DNA from: an uncultured Woeseiaceae bacterium | Lineage (GTDB): Bacteria > Pseudomonadota > Gammaproteobacteria > Steroidobacterales > Woeseiaceae | NCBI GenBank assembly: GCA_945788625.1 | Contig: CALZMQ010000009.1 | Coordinates: forward strand, 1 to 64,000 | DNA: 64,000 nucleotides | Reading direction: 5' to 3' | Part shown: positions 15,850-25,648 of the stretch, one piece after another | Position numbering within the stretch: position 1 is the first letter of the stretch | Layout: each line of letters starts with the position of its first letter | Program-made: the position numbers and the translations under genes | Notes under the pieces: generated by a model | What the model was told of the DNA's origin: nothing | Seen by the model: the letters and a program-made list of their open reading frames with translations, nothing else | Database searches by the model: none

Positions 15850-16866
15850 ATGGCTCAGCCCGCATCAACCGCCGACAAGCTCACCGACCGACTTGTCAGG
15901 TACGAGGAGCTTCGGCCGTGTACCACGGCGTTCATCGATACCCGCACCCCGGGCAGCGTGGCAAAAGAAAATTTCACCATTATCGGACCGGGCGTCGCGG
16001 AGAACCCCGATCAGCATGTGCATATCGAGATACCGCACGGGTTCAATATCGGCGGCGCGCGTCAGCCACCGAACTGCGTTAACTCGCAGCACAGTCACGA
16101 AACGGCCGAGGTCTTTATTGTCCACACCGGGCGATGGGCATTTCTGCTGGGCCCGAACAAGGAAGACGGCGAGGTCATTCTCGGACCGGGCGATACGATA
16201 TCGATTCCCGTGCACGTATTTCGGGGCTTCAAAAACGTCGGCGACGATGTCGGCTTCCTGTTCGCGGTGCTCGGCGGCGATGATCCCGGGCATGTCACCT
16301 GGGCGCCTTACGTGTTCGAAAATGCCAGCGAATACGGCCTGGTTCTTCTTGACGATGGCAGCCTGGTCGACACGACCGAGGGCGAAACGATACCCGATGG
16401 TAAACGGCCGATGCCCCCGACGACGGCCAGGGATGTAGCGCGACTGGACCGCTTGACGGCCGATGAGATGGCCGGCTGTGTGCTTCCACATGAAAACATA
16501 GGGCGAGTCCGTTCGGCGGGATTGCCGGAGATCAGCGAGTTCCCGATTATTGGCGCGGCGAGCCCGGCTGAAGGTCTGGGCGAAGGACAGATGAGTTGGG
16601 CGCACGGATTTCAGCTCCGTCATGTAGCCATCGATCCCGGCGCCGCGACGCAATGGCATACGAGAGCAGAAGAAGAAGTCATTCTGATGCACCGCGGGCA
16701 ACTTCGTATCGGCACGGACGATGGCGACCTGACCATCGGTCCCGGCGATGTATTTACCGTACCCAACGGATCGCGTCGTCGCTTTGCCAATCCCGGTGAC
16801 CAAACAGTCGAAGCCTATGTGGTGCGTGGCGGCGATCACCCGCAAGCGGCGAAGGTCGTTGGCTGA
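15850..16866 (+). CDS. Bicupin protein
   Basis: The 338-residue protein has two cupin barrels. The first, about residues 75-150, carries NSQHSHETAEVFIVHTGRW and GPGDTISIPVHVFRGF. The second, about 255-335, carries TQWHTRAEEEVILMHRGQL and IGPGDVFTVPNGSRRRF. Histidine/glutamate metal ligands are present in both, arranged as in gentisate-dioxygenase-like or isomerase bicupins. It may be a metal-dependent dioxygenase or an isomerase of a sugar acid; the sequence alone does not decide. It is the first gene of the plus-strand operon that continues with the HisD-like enzyme and two SnoaL genes, behind an exact operator. Confidence 0.83.
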   Translation: MAQPASTADKLTDRLVRYEELRPCTTAFIDTRTPGSVAKENFTIIGPGVAENPDQHVHIEIPHGFNIGGARQPPNCVNSQHSHETAEVFIVHTGRWAFLLGPNKEDGEVILGPGDTISIPVHVFRGFKNVGDDVGFLFAVLGGDDPGHVTWAPYVFENASEYGLVLLDDGSLVDTTEGETIPDGKRPMPPTTARDVARLDRLTADEMAGCVLPHENIGRVRSAGLPEISEFPIIGAASPAEGLGEGQMSWAHGFQLRHVAIDPGAATQWHTRAEEEVILMHRGQLRIGTDDGDLTIGPGDVFTVPNGSRRRFANPGDQTVEAYVVRGGDHPQAAKVVG

Positions 16867-16907
16867 ATTTGCATCCAAATCAACATCCGTTTCTCTGAGG
16901 TAACAGC

Positions 16908-18179
16908 GTGATAAAGGTAATAAAGAAGGGCATCAGCCAGGAGGCTGCAGCCGACATGGACTCCAAGGTCAAGGTAACGGTCGAGACCATACTCAAGGAT
17001 ATTGGCGCACGAGGCGATACCGCAGTTCGTGAACTGTCGGAAAAATTCGATAGCTGGTCACCGCAGGAGTTTCGCCTGGGCGATGACGAAATCGAAGCCG
17101 CGATTTCCCGCCTGCCGCAGCAGACGATCGACGATATCAAATTTGCCCAGACGCAAATTCGACGATTCGCCGAGATTCAAAAAGCCGCTCTACGAGACGT
17201 CGAGGAAGAAACGATGCCCGGCGTGTTCCTCGGGCACAAGAACATTCCGGTCAACAGCGTCGGTTGTTACATACCGGGCGGCAAATATCCGATGGTCGCG
17301 AGCGCACACATGAGCGTGTTGACTGCCAAAGTGGCTGGCGTCAAGCGCGTGATCGCTTGCGCGCCGCCACACGGCGGCGGCCCTAACGACGCGATCGTTG
17401 CGGCCATGCATTTCGCGGGTGCCGATGAGATCTACTGCCTGGGCGGCGTTCAGGCTGTCGGCGCCATGGCGCTGGGCACCGAGTCCATCAATTCGGTCGA
17501 CATGCTGGTGGGACCGGGCAATGCGTTCGTCGCCGAAGCCAAACGGCAACTGTACGGCCGTGTCGGCATCGATCTTTTTGCCGGGCCGACGGAAACGCTG
17601 GTTATTGCAGACGAGACTTGTGACGGTGAAATGGCCGCCACGGACCTGCTGGGCCAGGCCGAACACGGCACGAACTCGCCGGCTATCCTGTTGACGACAT
17701 CCGAAAAACTGGTTGCCGACACGCAACGAGAGATTGAGCGCCAGTTGGAGACCCTGGCCACTGCCGATATCGCGGGTCAGGCATGGCGCGACTACGGCCA
17801 GATCATTCTCTGCGACACGGACGAAGAAATGCTGGCAGAAGCGGACCGAATCGCCAGCGAGCACGTCCAGGTAATGACGCACGACCCGGACTACTTTCTC
17901 GACAACATGACCAATTACGGTGCGCTCTTCCTCGGGCCGGAAACCAACGTTGCCTATGGTGACAAGGTGATTGGCACGAATCACACCTTGCCGACGAAAC
18001 TTGCGGCGCGCTATACCGGCGGTCTCTGGGTGGGCAAATTCATCAAGACCTGCACCTACCAGCGCGTGTCGCCGGAGGCGACGGCCACTGTCGGAGAGTA
18101 TTGCTCTCGCCTGTGTGCGCTCGAGGGATTCGCCGGGCATCAAGCGCAGGCAGATCTGCGCGTCGCACGCTACAAGTGA
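16908..18179 (+). CDS. Histidinol-dehydrogenase-family dehydrogenase (catabolic paralogue, HpsN-like)
   Basis: The 423-residue protein shows the HisD family signatures: [51 protein letters not shown] and a zinc-site histidine in [13 protein letters not shown]. It probably oxidises a primary alcohol to a carboxylate with NAD+. The surroundings contain no histidine-biosynthesis gene, and the residues around the PGG and THNH-like TNHTLP blocks resemble the sulfopropanediol 3-dehydrogenase HpsN branch more than biosynthetic HisD (from memory, not a search). It is 41 nt downstream of the bicupin in the same operon. With the sulfatase in the island, oxidation of a sulfur-bearing or desulfated polyol is possible but unproven. 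Confidence 0.85.
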   Translation: MIKVIKKGISQEAAADMDSKVKVTVETILKDIGARGDTAVRELSEKFDSWSPQEFRLGDDEIEAAISRLPQQTIDDIKFAQTQIRRFAEIQKAALRDVEEETMPGVFLGHKNIPVNSVGCYIPGGKYPMVASAHMSVLTAKVAGVKRVIACAPPHGGGPNDAIVAAMHFAGADEIYCLGGVQAVGAMALGTESINSVDMLVGPGNAFVAEAKRQLYGRVGIDLFAGPTETLVIADETCDGEMAATDLLGQAEHGTNSPAILLTTSEKLVADTQREIERQLETLATADIAGQAWRDYGQIILCDTDEEMLAEADRIASEHVQVMTHDPDYFLDNMTNYGALFLGPETNVAYGDKVIGTNHTLPTKLAARYTGGLWVGKFIKTCTYQRVSPEATATVGEYCSRLCALEGFAGHQAQADLRVARYK

Positions 18180-18280
18180 AAAGCGGCATGAACGTGACCA
18201 CGAGATATCGATCTTCGCCCGGTGTTGTCGGTCAGCGGGGCGCTGCGGCCGCGCGGCGGTTTTCCAGTTAGGCAAACACG

Positions 18281-18808
18281 ATGAAGGGTTCCAGGCCGGA
18301 GCAGGCAGCGCTCACCAAGGACAATCAGCTGCACAAGACCGATGAGACGCTCGCCACGATCGATGCGATGGTCGATGGGCTGAATGACCACGACATCGAC
18401 AACATGGGCCGCTTTTTCAGCGAGTCGTTTCGCTGGATGGGGAATGCCGGGTGCGGCTTCAAGAGTGGCCTGAAGGAATTCCAGGATAATTGGCAGCGGC
18501 CGTTCCAGGCCGCGTTTTCCGAAAAGGTGTGTATCGATGAGGCCCGTATTACACAGGGTGAATGGTGTGCGGCGTTCGGGCGGCAGGAAGCGGTCCATAG
18601 CGGCCCCTTCATGGGCATCGACGCAACCGGGAAACGGGTAGAAATTCGTTACATGGATTTCTGGAAAGTAGTAGACGGAAAAATCGTCGACAACTGGGTC
18701 ATGGTGGATTTTCCGTACGTCATGCAACAGCTCGGCGTCGACCCGTTCAACGGGCAGGGTTGGGAGCGTTTCGATAGCGAACGAATGCCGATCAGAAACG
18801 GCGAGTAG
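18281..18808 (+). CDS. Single-domain SnoaL/NTF2-fold protein (B)
   Basis: The 175-residue protein is one SnoaL-type domain, about residues 20-160. It contains the motif shared by the island's SnoaL set: MDFWKVVDGKIVDNWVMVDF followed by a QQLGVDPF tail. An in-frame TAG lies four codons before the ATG, so 18281 is the first possible start; the ribosome-binding site is weak. It follows the HisD-like gene after 101 nt with no other gene between (only a 27-codon frame without support). Function unknown; the fold usually binds or cyclises small hydrophobic acids or esters. Confidence 0.75.
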   Translation: MKGSRPEQAALTKDNQLHKTDETLATIDAMVDGLNDHDIDNMGRFFSESFRWMGNAGCGFKSGLKEFQDNWQRPFQAAFSEKVCIDEARITQGEWCAAFGRQEAVHSGPFMGIDATGKRVEIRYMDFWKVVDGKIVDNWVMVDFPYVMQQLGVDPFNGQGWERFDSERMPIRNGE

Positions 18809-18822
18809 ATTCAGAGGCGAAT

Positions 18823-19863
18823 ATGAGTGGTGCGCAAAACCAGAAAAACAAGCAATGCGTCTGGGAGTTCTGGCAGTTGCTCGATGGCGCCGACGAAGAG
18901 AGGTCTGCCGATGTTGTCCGCCGATACGTGTCCGCAGATCTCGCCTGGCACGGATTCGATCCCGTCAACGAACTGCATGGCGCCAACTCATTCCTGGCCG
19001 ACTTCTGGCAACCCCTGCGGCATTCGTTTCCCGACCTCAAACGCCAGACGCACATCTTCATGGGCGGCAAGTCGAGCGGCCGTATCGATGGTCTGGGGGA
19101 TGGCCGACCGTGGGTAGCCGGCACTGGGTATCTCAACGGCACCTTCACGAACGACTACCTGGGAATTCCCGCGAGCCAGCAAAAAGTCAGCATCCGCTGG
19201 GGTGATTTCTGCCGCGTCGAGAAGGACAAGATCGTCGAAAGCTACTTCCTGCTGGACCTGGTCGATCTCATGCAACAGGCCGGTCACCCGGTATTGCCAC
19301 CCAGCCGTGGCATCGACGGCGTATATCCGCCGCCCCGCGCTAACGACGGCGTCATGCTGGAGGCACAGGACGAGCAAGTGTCGGCGCACACACTGGAGCA
19401 TATCCGCCGATTCATCTTCGACGCGCTCAACAGCTACGACCAAGCTGAGTTGGAGAGTATGGGGATTGCGGACTATTTCCATCCGGAGGTGCAATGGTAT
19501 GGCCCGGGCGGCATCGGCGCATGCTTAAGCCTCAAGGCGTTTGAAGACCATCATCAGAAACACTGGTTGCATGCTTACCCCGACCGACAGGTGCAGGATC
19601 TCGATGCATTGATTGCCGAGGGCCCTTACAGTGGCGGCCCGGGTTGGGCCGGGGTAAAAGCCACCCACACCGGCAAATACCTTGATGTCGAGGCCACGAA
19701 TCGGCCGGTTGAGTTCAATGGGCTGGATTTCTGGAAGCTCGAGAACGACTGGTACGTCGAGAACTGGGTATTCGTGGACATGGTTCACCTGTTTCGCCAG
19801 TTTGGCGTGGATCTCTTTGAACGGGTGCAGGATCAGTTGCAATCGATCGGGGGCCGCAAATAG
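18823..19863 (+). CDS. Tandem SnoaL/NTF2-fold protein (C)
   Basis: The 346-residue protein has two SnoaL domains, about residues 10-150 and 185-340. Each ends with the island-specific pattern: GDFCRVEKDKIVESYFLLDL plus MQQAG in the first, LDFWKLENDWYVENWVFVDM plus FRQFGVDLF in the second. The second half resembles SnoaL B and the C-terminal half of SnoaL D, so these genes probably arose by duplication. It starts 14 nt after SnoaL B and ends the operon. No signal peptide. Confidence 0.76.
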   Translation: MSGAQNQKNKQCVWEFWQLLDGADEERSADVVRRYVSADLAWHGFDPVNELHGANSFLADFWQPLRHSFPDLKRQTHIFMGGKSSGRIDGLGDGRPWVAGTGYLNGTFTNDYLGIPASQQKVSIRWGDFCRVEKDKIVESYFLLDLVDLMQQAGHPVLPPSRGIDGVYPPPRANDGVMLEAQDEQVSAHTLEHIRRFIFDALNSYDQAELESMGIADYFHPEVQWYGPGGIGACLSLKAFEDHHQKHWLHAYPDRQVQDLDALIAEGPYSGGPGWAGVKATHTGKYLDVEATNRPVEFNGLDFWKLENDWYVENWVFVDMVHLFRQFGVDLFERVQDQLQSIGGRK

Positions 19864-19930
19864 GGACAGAAACCCAGCTGTGGTGTGCCGTATTCAGAAC
19901 CCCCACCGCGACGGACAAGTCGGTGCCGGA

Positions 19931-19946
19931 ATAACTTCGAATGCAA
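19931..19946. promoter_or_regulatory. Island operator copy 4 (weaker, 13 of 16)
   Basis: ATAACTTCGAATGCAA keeps 13 of the 16 bases of the exact complement site, including ACTTCGAATGCAA. It is 88 bp upstream of the exact copy at 20019, mirroring the 87-bp spacing of the pair at 15706/15793. The segment between them (19950-19990) is AT-rich. Confidence 0.55.
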
Positions 19947-20018
19947 AAAAACAACAAGTTTACTTTATTGATTTATAACACTTTTTAGTCGCCCCTCGGA
20001 TTGACTGCCTCTCTTTAC

Positions 20019-20034
20019 TTGCATTCGAAGTACA
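20019..20034. promoter_or_regulatory. Island operator copy 5 (exact 16-bp site)
   Basis: TTGCATTCGAAGTACA, identical to copy 3 and to the complement of copy 1. It lies 84 bp upstream of the chosen start of the TonB receptor gene and should control the receptor-sulfatase-RraA group. A TTGACT box at 20001 could serve as a -35 element. Confidence 0.75.
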
Positions 20035-20117
20035 TTCTCGGCAGACTCATAGGGGTTTCTACTTACAACATGCCGCGCAGCCCGCGGCATGTCGCGTTCA
20101 CGCCCGGGGGGCTAATA

Positions 20118-22589
20118 ATGACAAGTATTACGATTCCAAGACCGTTTACGCCTTTGCGCGCCGTATTTTTCGGCGTGTGTTTCTTACTCGCGCCGATCGC
20201 CAATGCGCAAATCGAAGAAATCGTCGTTACCGCAGAAAAACGCGAAGAGAGCCTGCAGGACGTCAGTATTTCTGTCACTGCGTTTAATGAGGAGGCGCTC
20301 AAGCTTGGCGGGATCAATGACGTTTCGCGCCTGGAACTGCTCGTACCGGGACTGAACTACGCGTTCGCAGGCAATGACGCCAAGTTCAATGTCCGCGGCG
20401 CCAACTCGACCAATACCTTCGGTGACAACAGCTCGATTGTCGGCGCCTTCGTGGATGGCGTATACAAGGCACGCGCTTCGCAGCAAACTCGCGCCTTCTT
20501 CGACGTCAGAAACGTCGAGTTCCTTCGCGGTCCGCAGGGCACACTGTACGGCCGCAACACGTTTGCCGGCGCGCTGAACGTTTACACCCACACACCGGAC
20601 ACGGGAGATTACAGCGGAGCCCTGAGTTTAAGCCACGAAGCGTTTGACCGTAAGCGCGGGGAAGCCCACTTGAACGTGCCGATGGGCGACAACTTTGCGG
20701 TTCGAATAGCCGGATTCTTCGACAAGAGTGACGGCCACATCGAAAACATCGCGGGTCCGGATGTCGGCGCACAGGATGACAAAGGCTTCCGTGTGTCCGC
20801 GTTGTGGACACCTTCAGACCGGGCCGAGGTCATCGCACGATATACCCGCGTTACCGAAGATGGCAACGAGGCTGGTCTGTTTGGTTACACGTTCAACTGC
20901 CGCTTCGAAACGACGGACGGGCTGACGGATCCCTTCGGTTCCGTTCGTAACTGCGCCAACCCGGTGCGCGGCTCCGGCGGCCGCGGCATCGCGTCCAACG
21001 GCCCGGGCGGTGATCCCTGGACGATCAGCCAGAACTACGTAGAGCCGGTTATCCTGAAAGACGAAGAGCTGTCCCTGACGGTGACCTATGATTTCGACGC
21101 GTTTTCACTAAAGTCGATCACAGCGACAAACGACTTCGACAACGACATCAATTTCGACTTCGATTTCAGTGAAACGCCCACCCAGAACGGCGGTTATTTC
21201 GAGGAGTCCAGCGGCTTCTCCCAGGAATTCGTGCTGACTTCGTCTGGCGACAGCGCGCTGCAGTGGACGGCTGGCGCCTACTACTCGGACCTCGAGGATT
21301 TCAACAGCTTCTACGTTTATGACGAGACCGTTCGGGAGCCGAACTCGGTTCGCCAGGACATATCCCTGGATCTGGATGGGGATGGGATACCGGAGGATTA
21401 CACCATCCTCTCAGGGACCGACATCATCTCGGACGCACGTGTGCTGAATAACTTCTTTGCCAACGCGGTACAGATTGACACCGAGTACTTCGGCATATTC
21501 GGACAGGTCGAGTATTCGCTGAACGATACGATGCGCATTATCGCGGGCATACGCTACAACGACGAGCAGAAATCGGCGTCATGCGGCGGATCGAATTTCA
21601 CGGGCGACGAGAATGGCGACGGCACGGTCGATCGCGTCGTTAACATTCAGCCCGGTGTTAGCGGCACGTCGCCGTTCATCCTGCCCGACAACGCGAGGGA
21701 CCTTTTTACCTACAACTGCGGTGCGTCGGACGCGGTCACAAGCGCCAACAATTTCCAGGGCACGGATAGCGACGGCAAATTCGACAATGTCACCTGGCGT
21801 GCCGGCTTCGAATACGACATGAACGATGCGACCATGCTTTACTTGTCGGGCTCCACCGGCTACCTGTCCGGATCGGCCAGCACGACGACGACAACTGATG
21901 AGCAGGAATCACAAGTCATAGAACTCGGCTTCCGTAGCGTATTGCTCGATAACACGCTGCAGTTCAATGGTGCTGTTCACTTCACGGAGTACACGAACCT
22001 GCTGACTCAACGTCAGCGGATTGACCCGACCACGGGAATTGCGCTGACGTTCTCCGACAATGGCGGTGACATCGACGCGTTCGGCATCGAGCTGGATGCA
22101 GTTTGGGTGCCGACGGATGAGTGGACCGTCACGGGGACGCTCGCGTATCTCGACTCCGAATTCGGGACCTACGGTCAGGGCAATCCTTACCAGCTCTACA
22201 ACGGTGTGCCGCAGTCGTTTGTCGATCAAGCAGGTCAGCAGACACCGTGGTCGCCGGAGATCACGCTTGGCGGAAGCGCGGCATATCGAGTCGATCTTGC
22301 GGACAAGGGAACATTGACACCGTACCTGCAAACCTACTATTCGGATGGCTACAACACGTCGAACCTGCTCGCGACTGACCCGGCGCATGACCAGGATTCC
22401 TACTCCAAGACTGACTTTCGCCTGATCTGGGATTCACCGGACGAGCGGTATTCACTTGAAGCGTTCGTCGAGAACATGGAGGATGCCGACGTACTGGCGC
22501 GCGGCAACAACAACAGTGACGACATCGTCCAGACCTCGTATCTGTACCCGCGCAACTACGGCATAAAATTCAAGGCAAATTTCTTCTAA
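20118..22589 (+). CDS. TonB-dependent outer-membrane receptor
   Basis: The 823-residue protein has a signal peptide ending IANA, then the TonB-box/plug start IEEIVVTAEKREESLQDVSI, the plug block VEFLRGPQGTLYGRNTFAGA, and a long beta-barrel ending in a C-terminal phenylalanine (KFKANFF), as expected for BAM-dependent insertion. It should import the island substrate across the outer membrane with TonB energy. Start at 20118 is preferred: GGGGGG precedes it and the extra N-terminal residues of the longer frame would disrupt the signal peptide. A good terminator follows 33 bp after the stop, yet the sulfatase gene begins just beyond, so partial read-through is likely. Confidence 0.94.
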   Translation: MTSITIPRPFTPLRAVFFGVCFLLAPIANAQIEEIVVTAEKREESLQDVSISVTAFNEEALKLGGINDVSRLELLVPGLNYAFAGNDAKFNVRGANSTNTFGDNSSIVGAFVDGVYKARASQQTRAFFDVRNVEFLRGPQGTLYGRNTFAGALNVYTHTPDTGDYSGALSLSHEAFDRKRGEAHLNVPMGDNFAVRIAGFFDKSDGHIENIAGPDVGAQDDKGFRVSALWTPSDRAEVIARYTRVTEDGNEAGLFGYTFNCRFETTDGLTDPFGSVRNCANPVRGSGGRGIASNGPGGDPWTISQNYVEPVILKDEELSLTVTYDFDAFSLKSITATNDFDNDINFDFDFSETPTQNGGYFEESSGFSQEFVLTSSGDSALQWTAGAYYSDLEDFNSFYVYDETVREPNSVRQDISLDLDGDGIPEDYTILSGTDIISDARVLNNFFANAVQIDTEYFGIFGQVEYSLNDTMRIIAGIRYNDEQKSASCGGSNFTGDENGDGTVDRVVNIQPGVSGTSPFILPDNARDLFTYNCGASDAVTSANNFQGTDSDGKFDNVTWRAGFEYDMNDATMLYLSGSTGYLSGSASTTTTTDEQESQVIELGFRSVLLDNTLQFNGAVHFTEYTNLLTQRQRIDPTTGIALTFSDNGGDIDAFGIELDAVWVPTDEWTVTGTLAYLDSEFGTYGQGNPYQLYNGVPQSFVDQAGQQTPWSPEITLGGSAAYRVDLADKGTLTPYLQTYYSDGYNTSNLLATDPAHDQDSYSKTDFRLIWDSPDERYSLEAFVENMEDADVLARGNNNSDDIVQTSYLYPRNYGIKFKANFF

Positions 22590-22621
22590 GATCATGCCGC
22601 GGAGCAGGACAAATCATTAAA

Positions 22622-22642
22622 GGGGCTTCGGCCCCGTTTCTT
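22622..22642 (+). terminator. Rho-independent terminator after the TonB receptor gene
   Basis: Stem GGGGC, tetraloop TTCG, stem GCCCC (22622-22635) followed by GTTTCTTA. It sits between the receptor and the sulfatase and would lower sulfatase expression relative to the receptor unless read through. Confidence 0.8.
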
Positions 22643-22672
22643 ATTAATGAAGAAGCCAGGGGAGGTCATGCA

Positions 22673-24955
22673 ATGAAACGACGGCAATTCCTGCAACTCA
22701 GTGCGGCAATGACGGCCACGCTCTCGACTCAGGCCGCGGGCGCCCCGCGAAGCGATGAGACCAATCCGGCAAGGCCCTCGTCACGCTGGCAGCCACGTCA
22801 GGGCATCCGCAAACCCAACATTGTTATTGTAGTACTGGATGATATCGGCTTTGGTGATCTCGGTTGTTACGGCGCCGAACACCGAACGCCGGCCATCGAC
22901 TCACTCGCCGCTAACGGCGTCAGGTTCAACAATTTCCATGTCACAGCATTGTGCGCACCGACACGTGCCTGCTTGCTGACCGGCCGCAATGCGCACGCTG
23001 TCGGCGTCGGAAATATCGCCGAATGGGGTCGTGACCATCCGGGCTACCGGGGATGGATACGAAAAGATGCGGCCACCCTCGCCGAATATTTGCGCCCGGA
23101 CGCGTATACCACGCTGGCTACGGGCAAGTGGCATCTGTCGGCCATTCATGATCAAAACGGCAGCGGGCCATACGACCACTGGCCCGTCGGACGCGGCTTC
23201 GACCGTTGGTACGGATTTCACGGCAACGCCATGGATCACTGGCATCCGGAGATGTTCGAAAACACCGTCGCCGCCTACCCGGAGAAAGATACCGACTACC
23301 ACCTGAGCAGGGATCTCGTCGATCGGTCGATAGACTACATCGAAGACCACCTTGCCGCGACGCCTGAAAATCCGTTCTTCCTGTACCTTGCTTTTGGCGC
23401 GTGTCACTTCCCGCTGCACGCGCCTGCCGACGACATCAGGCGCCATCGCGGGCAATACGATAAAGGCTGGGACACTATTCGAGAGCAGCGATTCGAACGC
23501 CAGCAGGAACTCGGCATTGTCCCCGACGGCACAAGGCTGGCGCCGCGCAATCCCAACGTGCCTGCCTGGTCAGTGCTGAGCGAACAACAAAGAGAAATCG
23601 CCGCGCGGGGTCAGGAAGTCTATGCCGCTTTTCTTGAACACACCGACAAACAGATGGGGCGCTTGATCGACTTTCTGAAAGCGGAAAACGAGTTCGACGA
23701 CACAATCCTGATTGTGATGTCCGACAACGGCGCTGCCGGCGGGGGTGGCTCGGTCGAGGGAATATTGGACGTGCGTCGAAACGCCTACTACGAGAAAGAG
23801 ACGCTGGCGGAGCTGAACGAACGCTTTGACGCTCTTGGCAGCGACGATTCCTACGGCATGTACTCCAGCGGCTGGGCGCAGGCCGGGAATACACCCTTGA
23901 AATGGTACAAGGCCGACACCTACGGTGGCGGCACACGAGCGCCGCTGATCGCGAGCTGGCCCAACGGGAAGATCGGGTCGGGCCGCATCAACAGCCAGTA
24001 TCACCACGTTATTGATGTCGTCCCGAGTTTGTTTGAGATGATCAATAAATCAGCGCCCGACACAATTGAAGAACACAGTGTATTGCCCGTTCAGGGCACC
24101 AGTTTTGCGTACTCGTTCGACAACCCGGATTCGCCCACACACAAGCGCGTCCAGTATTTCGAAACCGCAGGCGATCGGGCAATCTGGGTGGATGGCTGGA
24201 AGGCCGTTACCCGACACATTGCAGGAGACGAGTACACGAGTGACGTCTGGGAGCTTTACCATACCGAGCAGGATTTTTCGGAAATCGATGACCTCGCTTC
24301 AGAAGACCCGCAACGTCTGGACGAATTGGTCGATCTTTGGCATAGCGAGGCCCGGCGGGACAATGTGCTGCCGATGGAAGACGATCTTTTCAAGCTATAC
24401 GAAGACGTTGTGCCGAGGCCGCGCCGGCGTTACACGTTTTATCCCGGCATGACGCGTCTCGATCGACTGAGCGCGCCCGACCTGTACTCCTACAGCGGCA
24501 CCATTGATGCCCGGGTGGCATTGCACAGCATGCGTGCGAGTGGGGTGATACTGGCATCGGGTGACAGTGGGGCCGGCTACGAATTATTCATGCAGGACGG
24601 TTACCTGGTCTTCGTTTACGTCTATACCCGCTTCCAGCGTTACTCGGTCCGCTCCCCTGATCGGGTCGGGTCCGGGACCTCCTCGTTGGGATTACGGTTC
24701 AAAAAGACAAGCGACAACAGTGCCGACGTCCACATGCTTGTCGATGGTGCGCGCGTTGCATCCGTGAAACTTCCGAAAATGTGGCAGGTCTTTTCGCCGA
24801 ATTCGGGGCTCCGTTGTGGTGAAAATCGACACGCGCCAATCAGCCGCGACTACGATGCGCCATTTCCATTCGATCAGACGCTCGAGCGAGTCGTCGTCGA
24901 ACTGGATTTGCCGACAGGCTCTGGTAAAGCAAGAGGCTCGAATGACAATACCTGA
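22673..24955 (+). CDS. Exported formylglycine-dependent sulfatase (arylsulfatase type)
   Basis: The 760-residue protein starts with a probable Tat signal (KRRQFLQL, then a hydrophobic stretch ending AAGA). The sulfatase core follows: metal-binding aspartates in VVLDDIGFGDLG, and the active-site motif C94-A-P-T-R98 within LCAPTRACLLTGR, whose cysteine is converted to formylglycine in aerobes. GKWHLS and SDNGAAGGGG are further family blocks. Residues about 585-750 form a LamG-like beta-sandwich tail known from large arylsulfatases. It removes sulfate esters, here probably in the periplasm. No formylglycine-generating enzyme is in the window. It overlaps the next gene by 14 nt. Confidence 0.92.
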   Translation: MKRRQFLQLSAAMTATLSTQAAGAPRSDETNPARPSSRWQPRQGIRKPNIVIVVLDDIGFGDLGCYGAEHRTPAIDSLAANGVRFNNFHVTALCAPTRACLLTGRNAHAVGVGNIAEWGRDHPGYRGWIRKDAATLAEYLRPDAYTTLATGKWHLSAIHDQNGSGPYDHWPVGRGFDRWYGFHGNAMDHWHPEMFENTVAAYPEKDTDYHLSRDLVDRSIDYIEDHLAATPENPFFLYLAFGACHFPLHAPADDIRRHRGQYDKGWDTIREQRFERQQELGIVPDGTRLAPRNPNVPAWSVLSEQQREIAARGQEVYAAFLEHTDKQMGRLIDFLKAENEFDDTILIVMSDNGAAGGGGSVEGILDVRRNAYYEKETLAELNERFDALGSDDSYGMYSSGWAQAGNTPLKWYKADTYGGGTRAPLIASWPNGKIGSGRINSQYHHVIDVVPSLFEMINKSAPDTIEEHSVLPVQGTSFAYSFDNPDSPTHKRVQYFETAGDRAIWVDGWKAVTRHIAGDEYTSDVWELYHTEQDFSEIDDLASEDPQRLDELVDLWHSEARRDNVLPMEDDLFKLYEDVVPRPRRRYTFYPGMTRLDRLSAPDLYSYSGTIDARVALHSMRASGVILASGDSGAGYELFMQDGYLVFVYVYTRFQRYSVRSPDRVGSGTSSLGLRFKKTSDNSADVHMLVDGARVASVKLPKMWQVFSPNSGLRCGENRHAPISRDYDAPFPFDQTLERVVVELDLPTGSGKARGSNDNT

Positions 24956-25643
24956 CGATTTACTGGAGATACTCTCCAATTGCGATACGCCAACCGTCTG
25001 CAACGCCATCGAGGTGGCGCAGGGTAAGCGCGGATTTGCCGATTTCACCCGATCGACGATGCTCAGTTCGGCGCCTGAAGACGGCCCCATCGTCGGCTTC
25101 GCCAGGACCGCCAGGATCGCGGGCCGCGAACCGCCCAGTGAACCGACAAAGGACATTCGGGCGCGTCGGCTGGCTTACTTCCGATCGATGGCGTCCGGAC
25201 CACGTCCGGCCATTGCCGTCGTTGAGGACGAAGATTATCCGGGCTGCGTCGGCGCCTGGTGGGGTGAGGTGCACTCGGCGGTGCACAAAGGGCTCGGTTT
25301 GGCCGGCGCGCTAACCAACGGGCTGATGAGAGATCTGGATGATATGGAGCCGGGTTTTCAAGTCGTCGCGGGTTCCATCGGGCCGAGTCACGGCTTTGTC
25401 CACGTACGCGAATTCGGGTCCCCGGTTGAAATCTTCGGGCTGCGCATCAGCGAGGGCGATCTCATTCACGCCGACCGTCACGGTGCCGTCGTCATTCCTC
25501 CGGACCTCGTACCACGATTGCGTACTGCGATCGATAAATTGCTTGCGACGGAGCAAATCATTCTCGGGCCAGCTCGCGAAGCCGGATTCGACATCGAAAG
25601 ACTGGAAACAGCATGGGCCGCATTCGAGCGAGCGAGAACCTGA
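24942..25643 (+). CDS. RraA-like/HMG-CHA aldolase-type protein
   Basis: The 233-residue protein has the RraA-like fold signatures: substrate-binding GALTNGLMRDLDDM (equivalent of the GxxRD block) and SEGDLIHADRHGAVVIPPDL. In this family, members with the metal-binding glutamate/aspartate set act as class II aldolases or oxaloacetate decarboxylases on 4-hydroxy-4-methyl-2-oxoglutarate or 4-carboxy-4-hydroxy-2-oxoadipate; others inhibit RNase E. Its place inside a catabolic operon, overlapping the sulfatase by 14 nt, favours an enzyme. Start at 24942 is chosen because the longer frame is sulfatase-coding sequence out of phase and AGAGGC precedes the ATG. Confidence 0.83.
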   Translation: MTIPDDLLEILSNCDTPTVCNAIEVAQGKRGFADFTRSTMLSSAPEDGPIVGFARTARIAGREPPSEPTKDIRARRLAYFRSMASGPRPAIAVVEDEDYPGCVGAWWGEVHSAVHKGLGLAGALTNGLMRDLDDMEPGFQVVAGSIGPSHGFVHVREFGSPVEIFGLRISEGDLIHADRHGAVVIPPDLVPRLRTAIDKLLATEQIILGPAREAGFDIERLETAWAAFERART

Positions 25644-25648
25644 TTGCG

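Noticed and set aside
16908..18179. Histidine-biosynthetic HisD
   Set aside because: No other his gene is present, the gene lies in a catabolic regulon, and its sequence resembles catabolic HpsN-type paralogues.
18180..18280. A 27-codon ORF at 18188 between the HisD-like and SnoaL B genes
   Set aside because: No ribosome-binding site, no recognisable sequence and no conservation can be judged.
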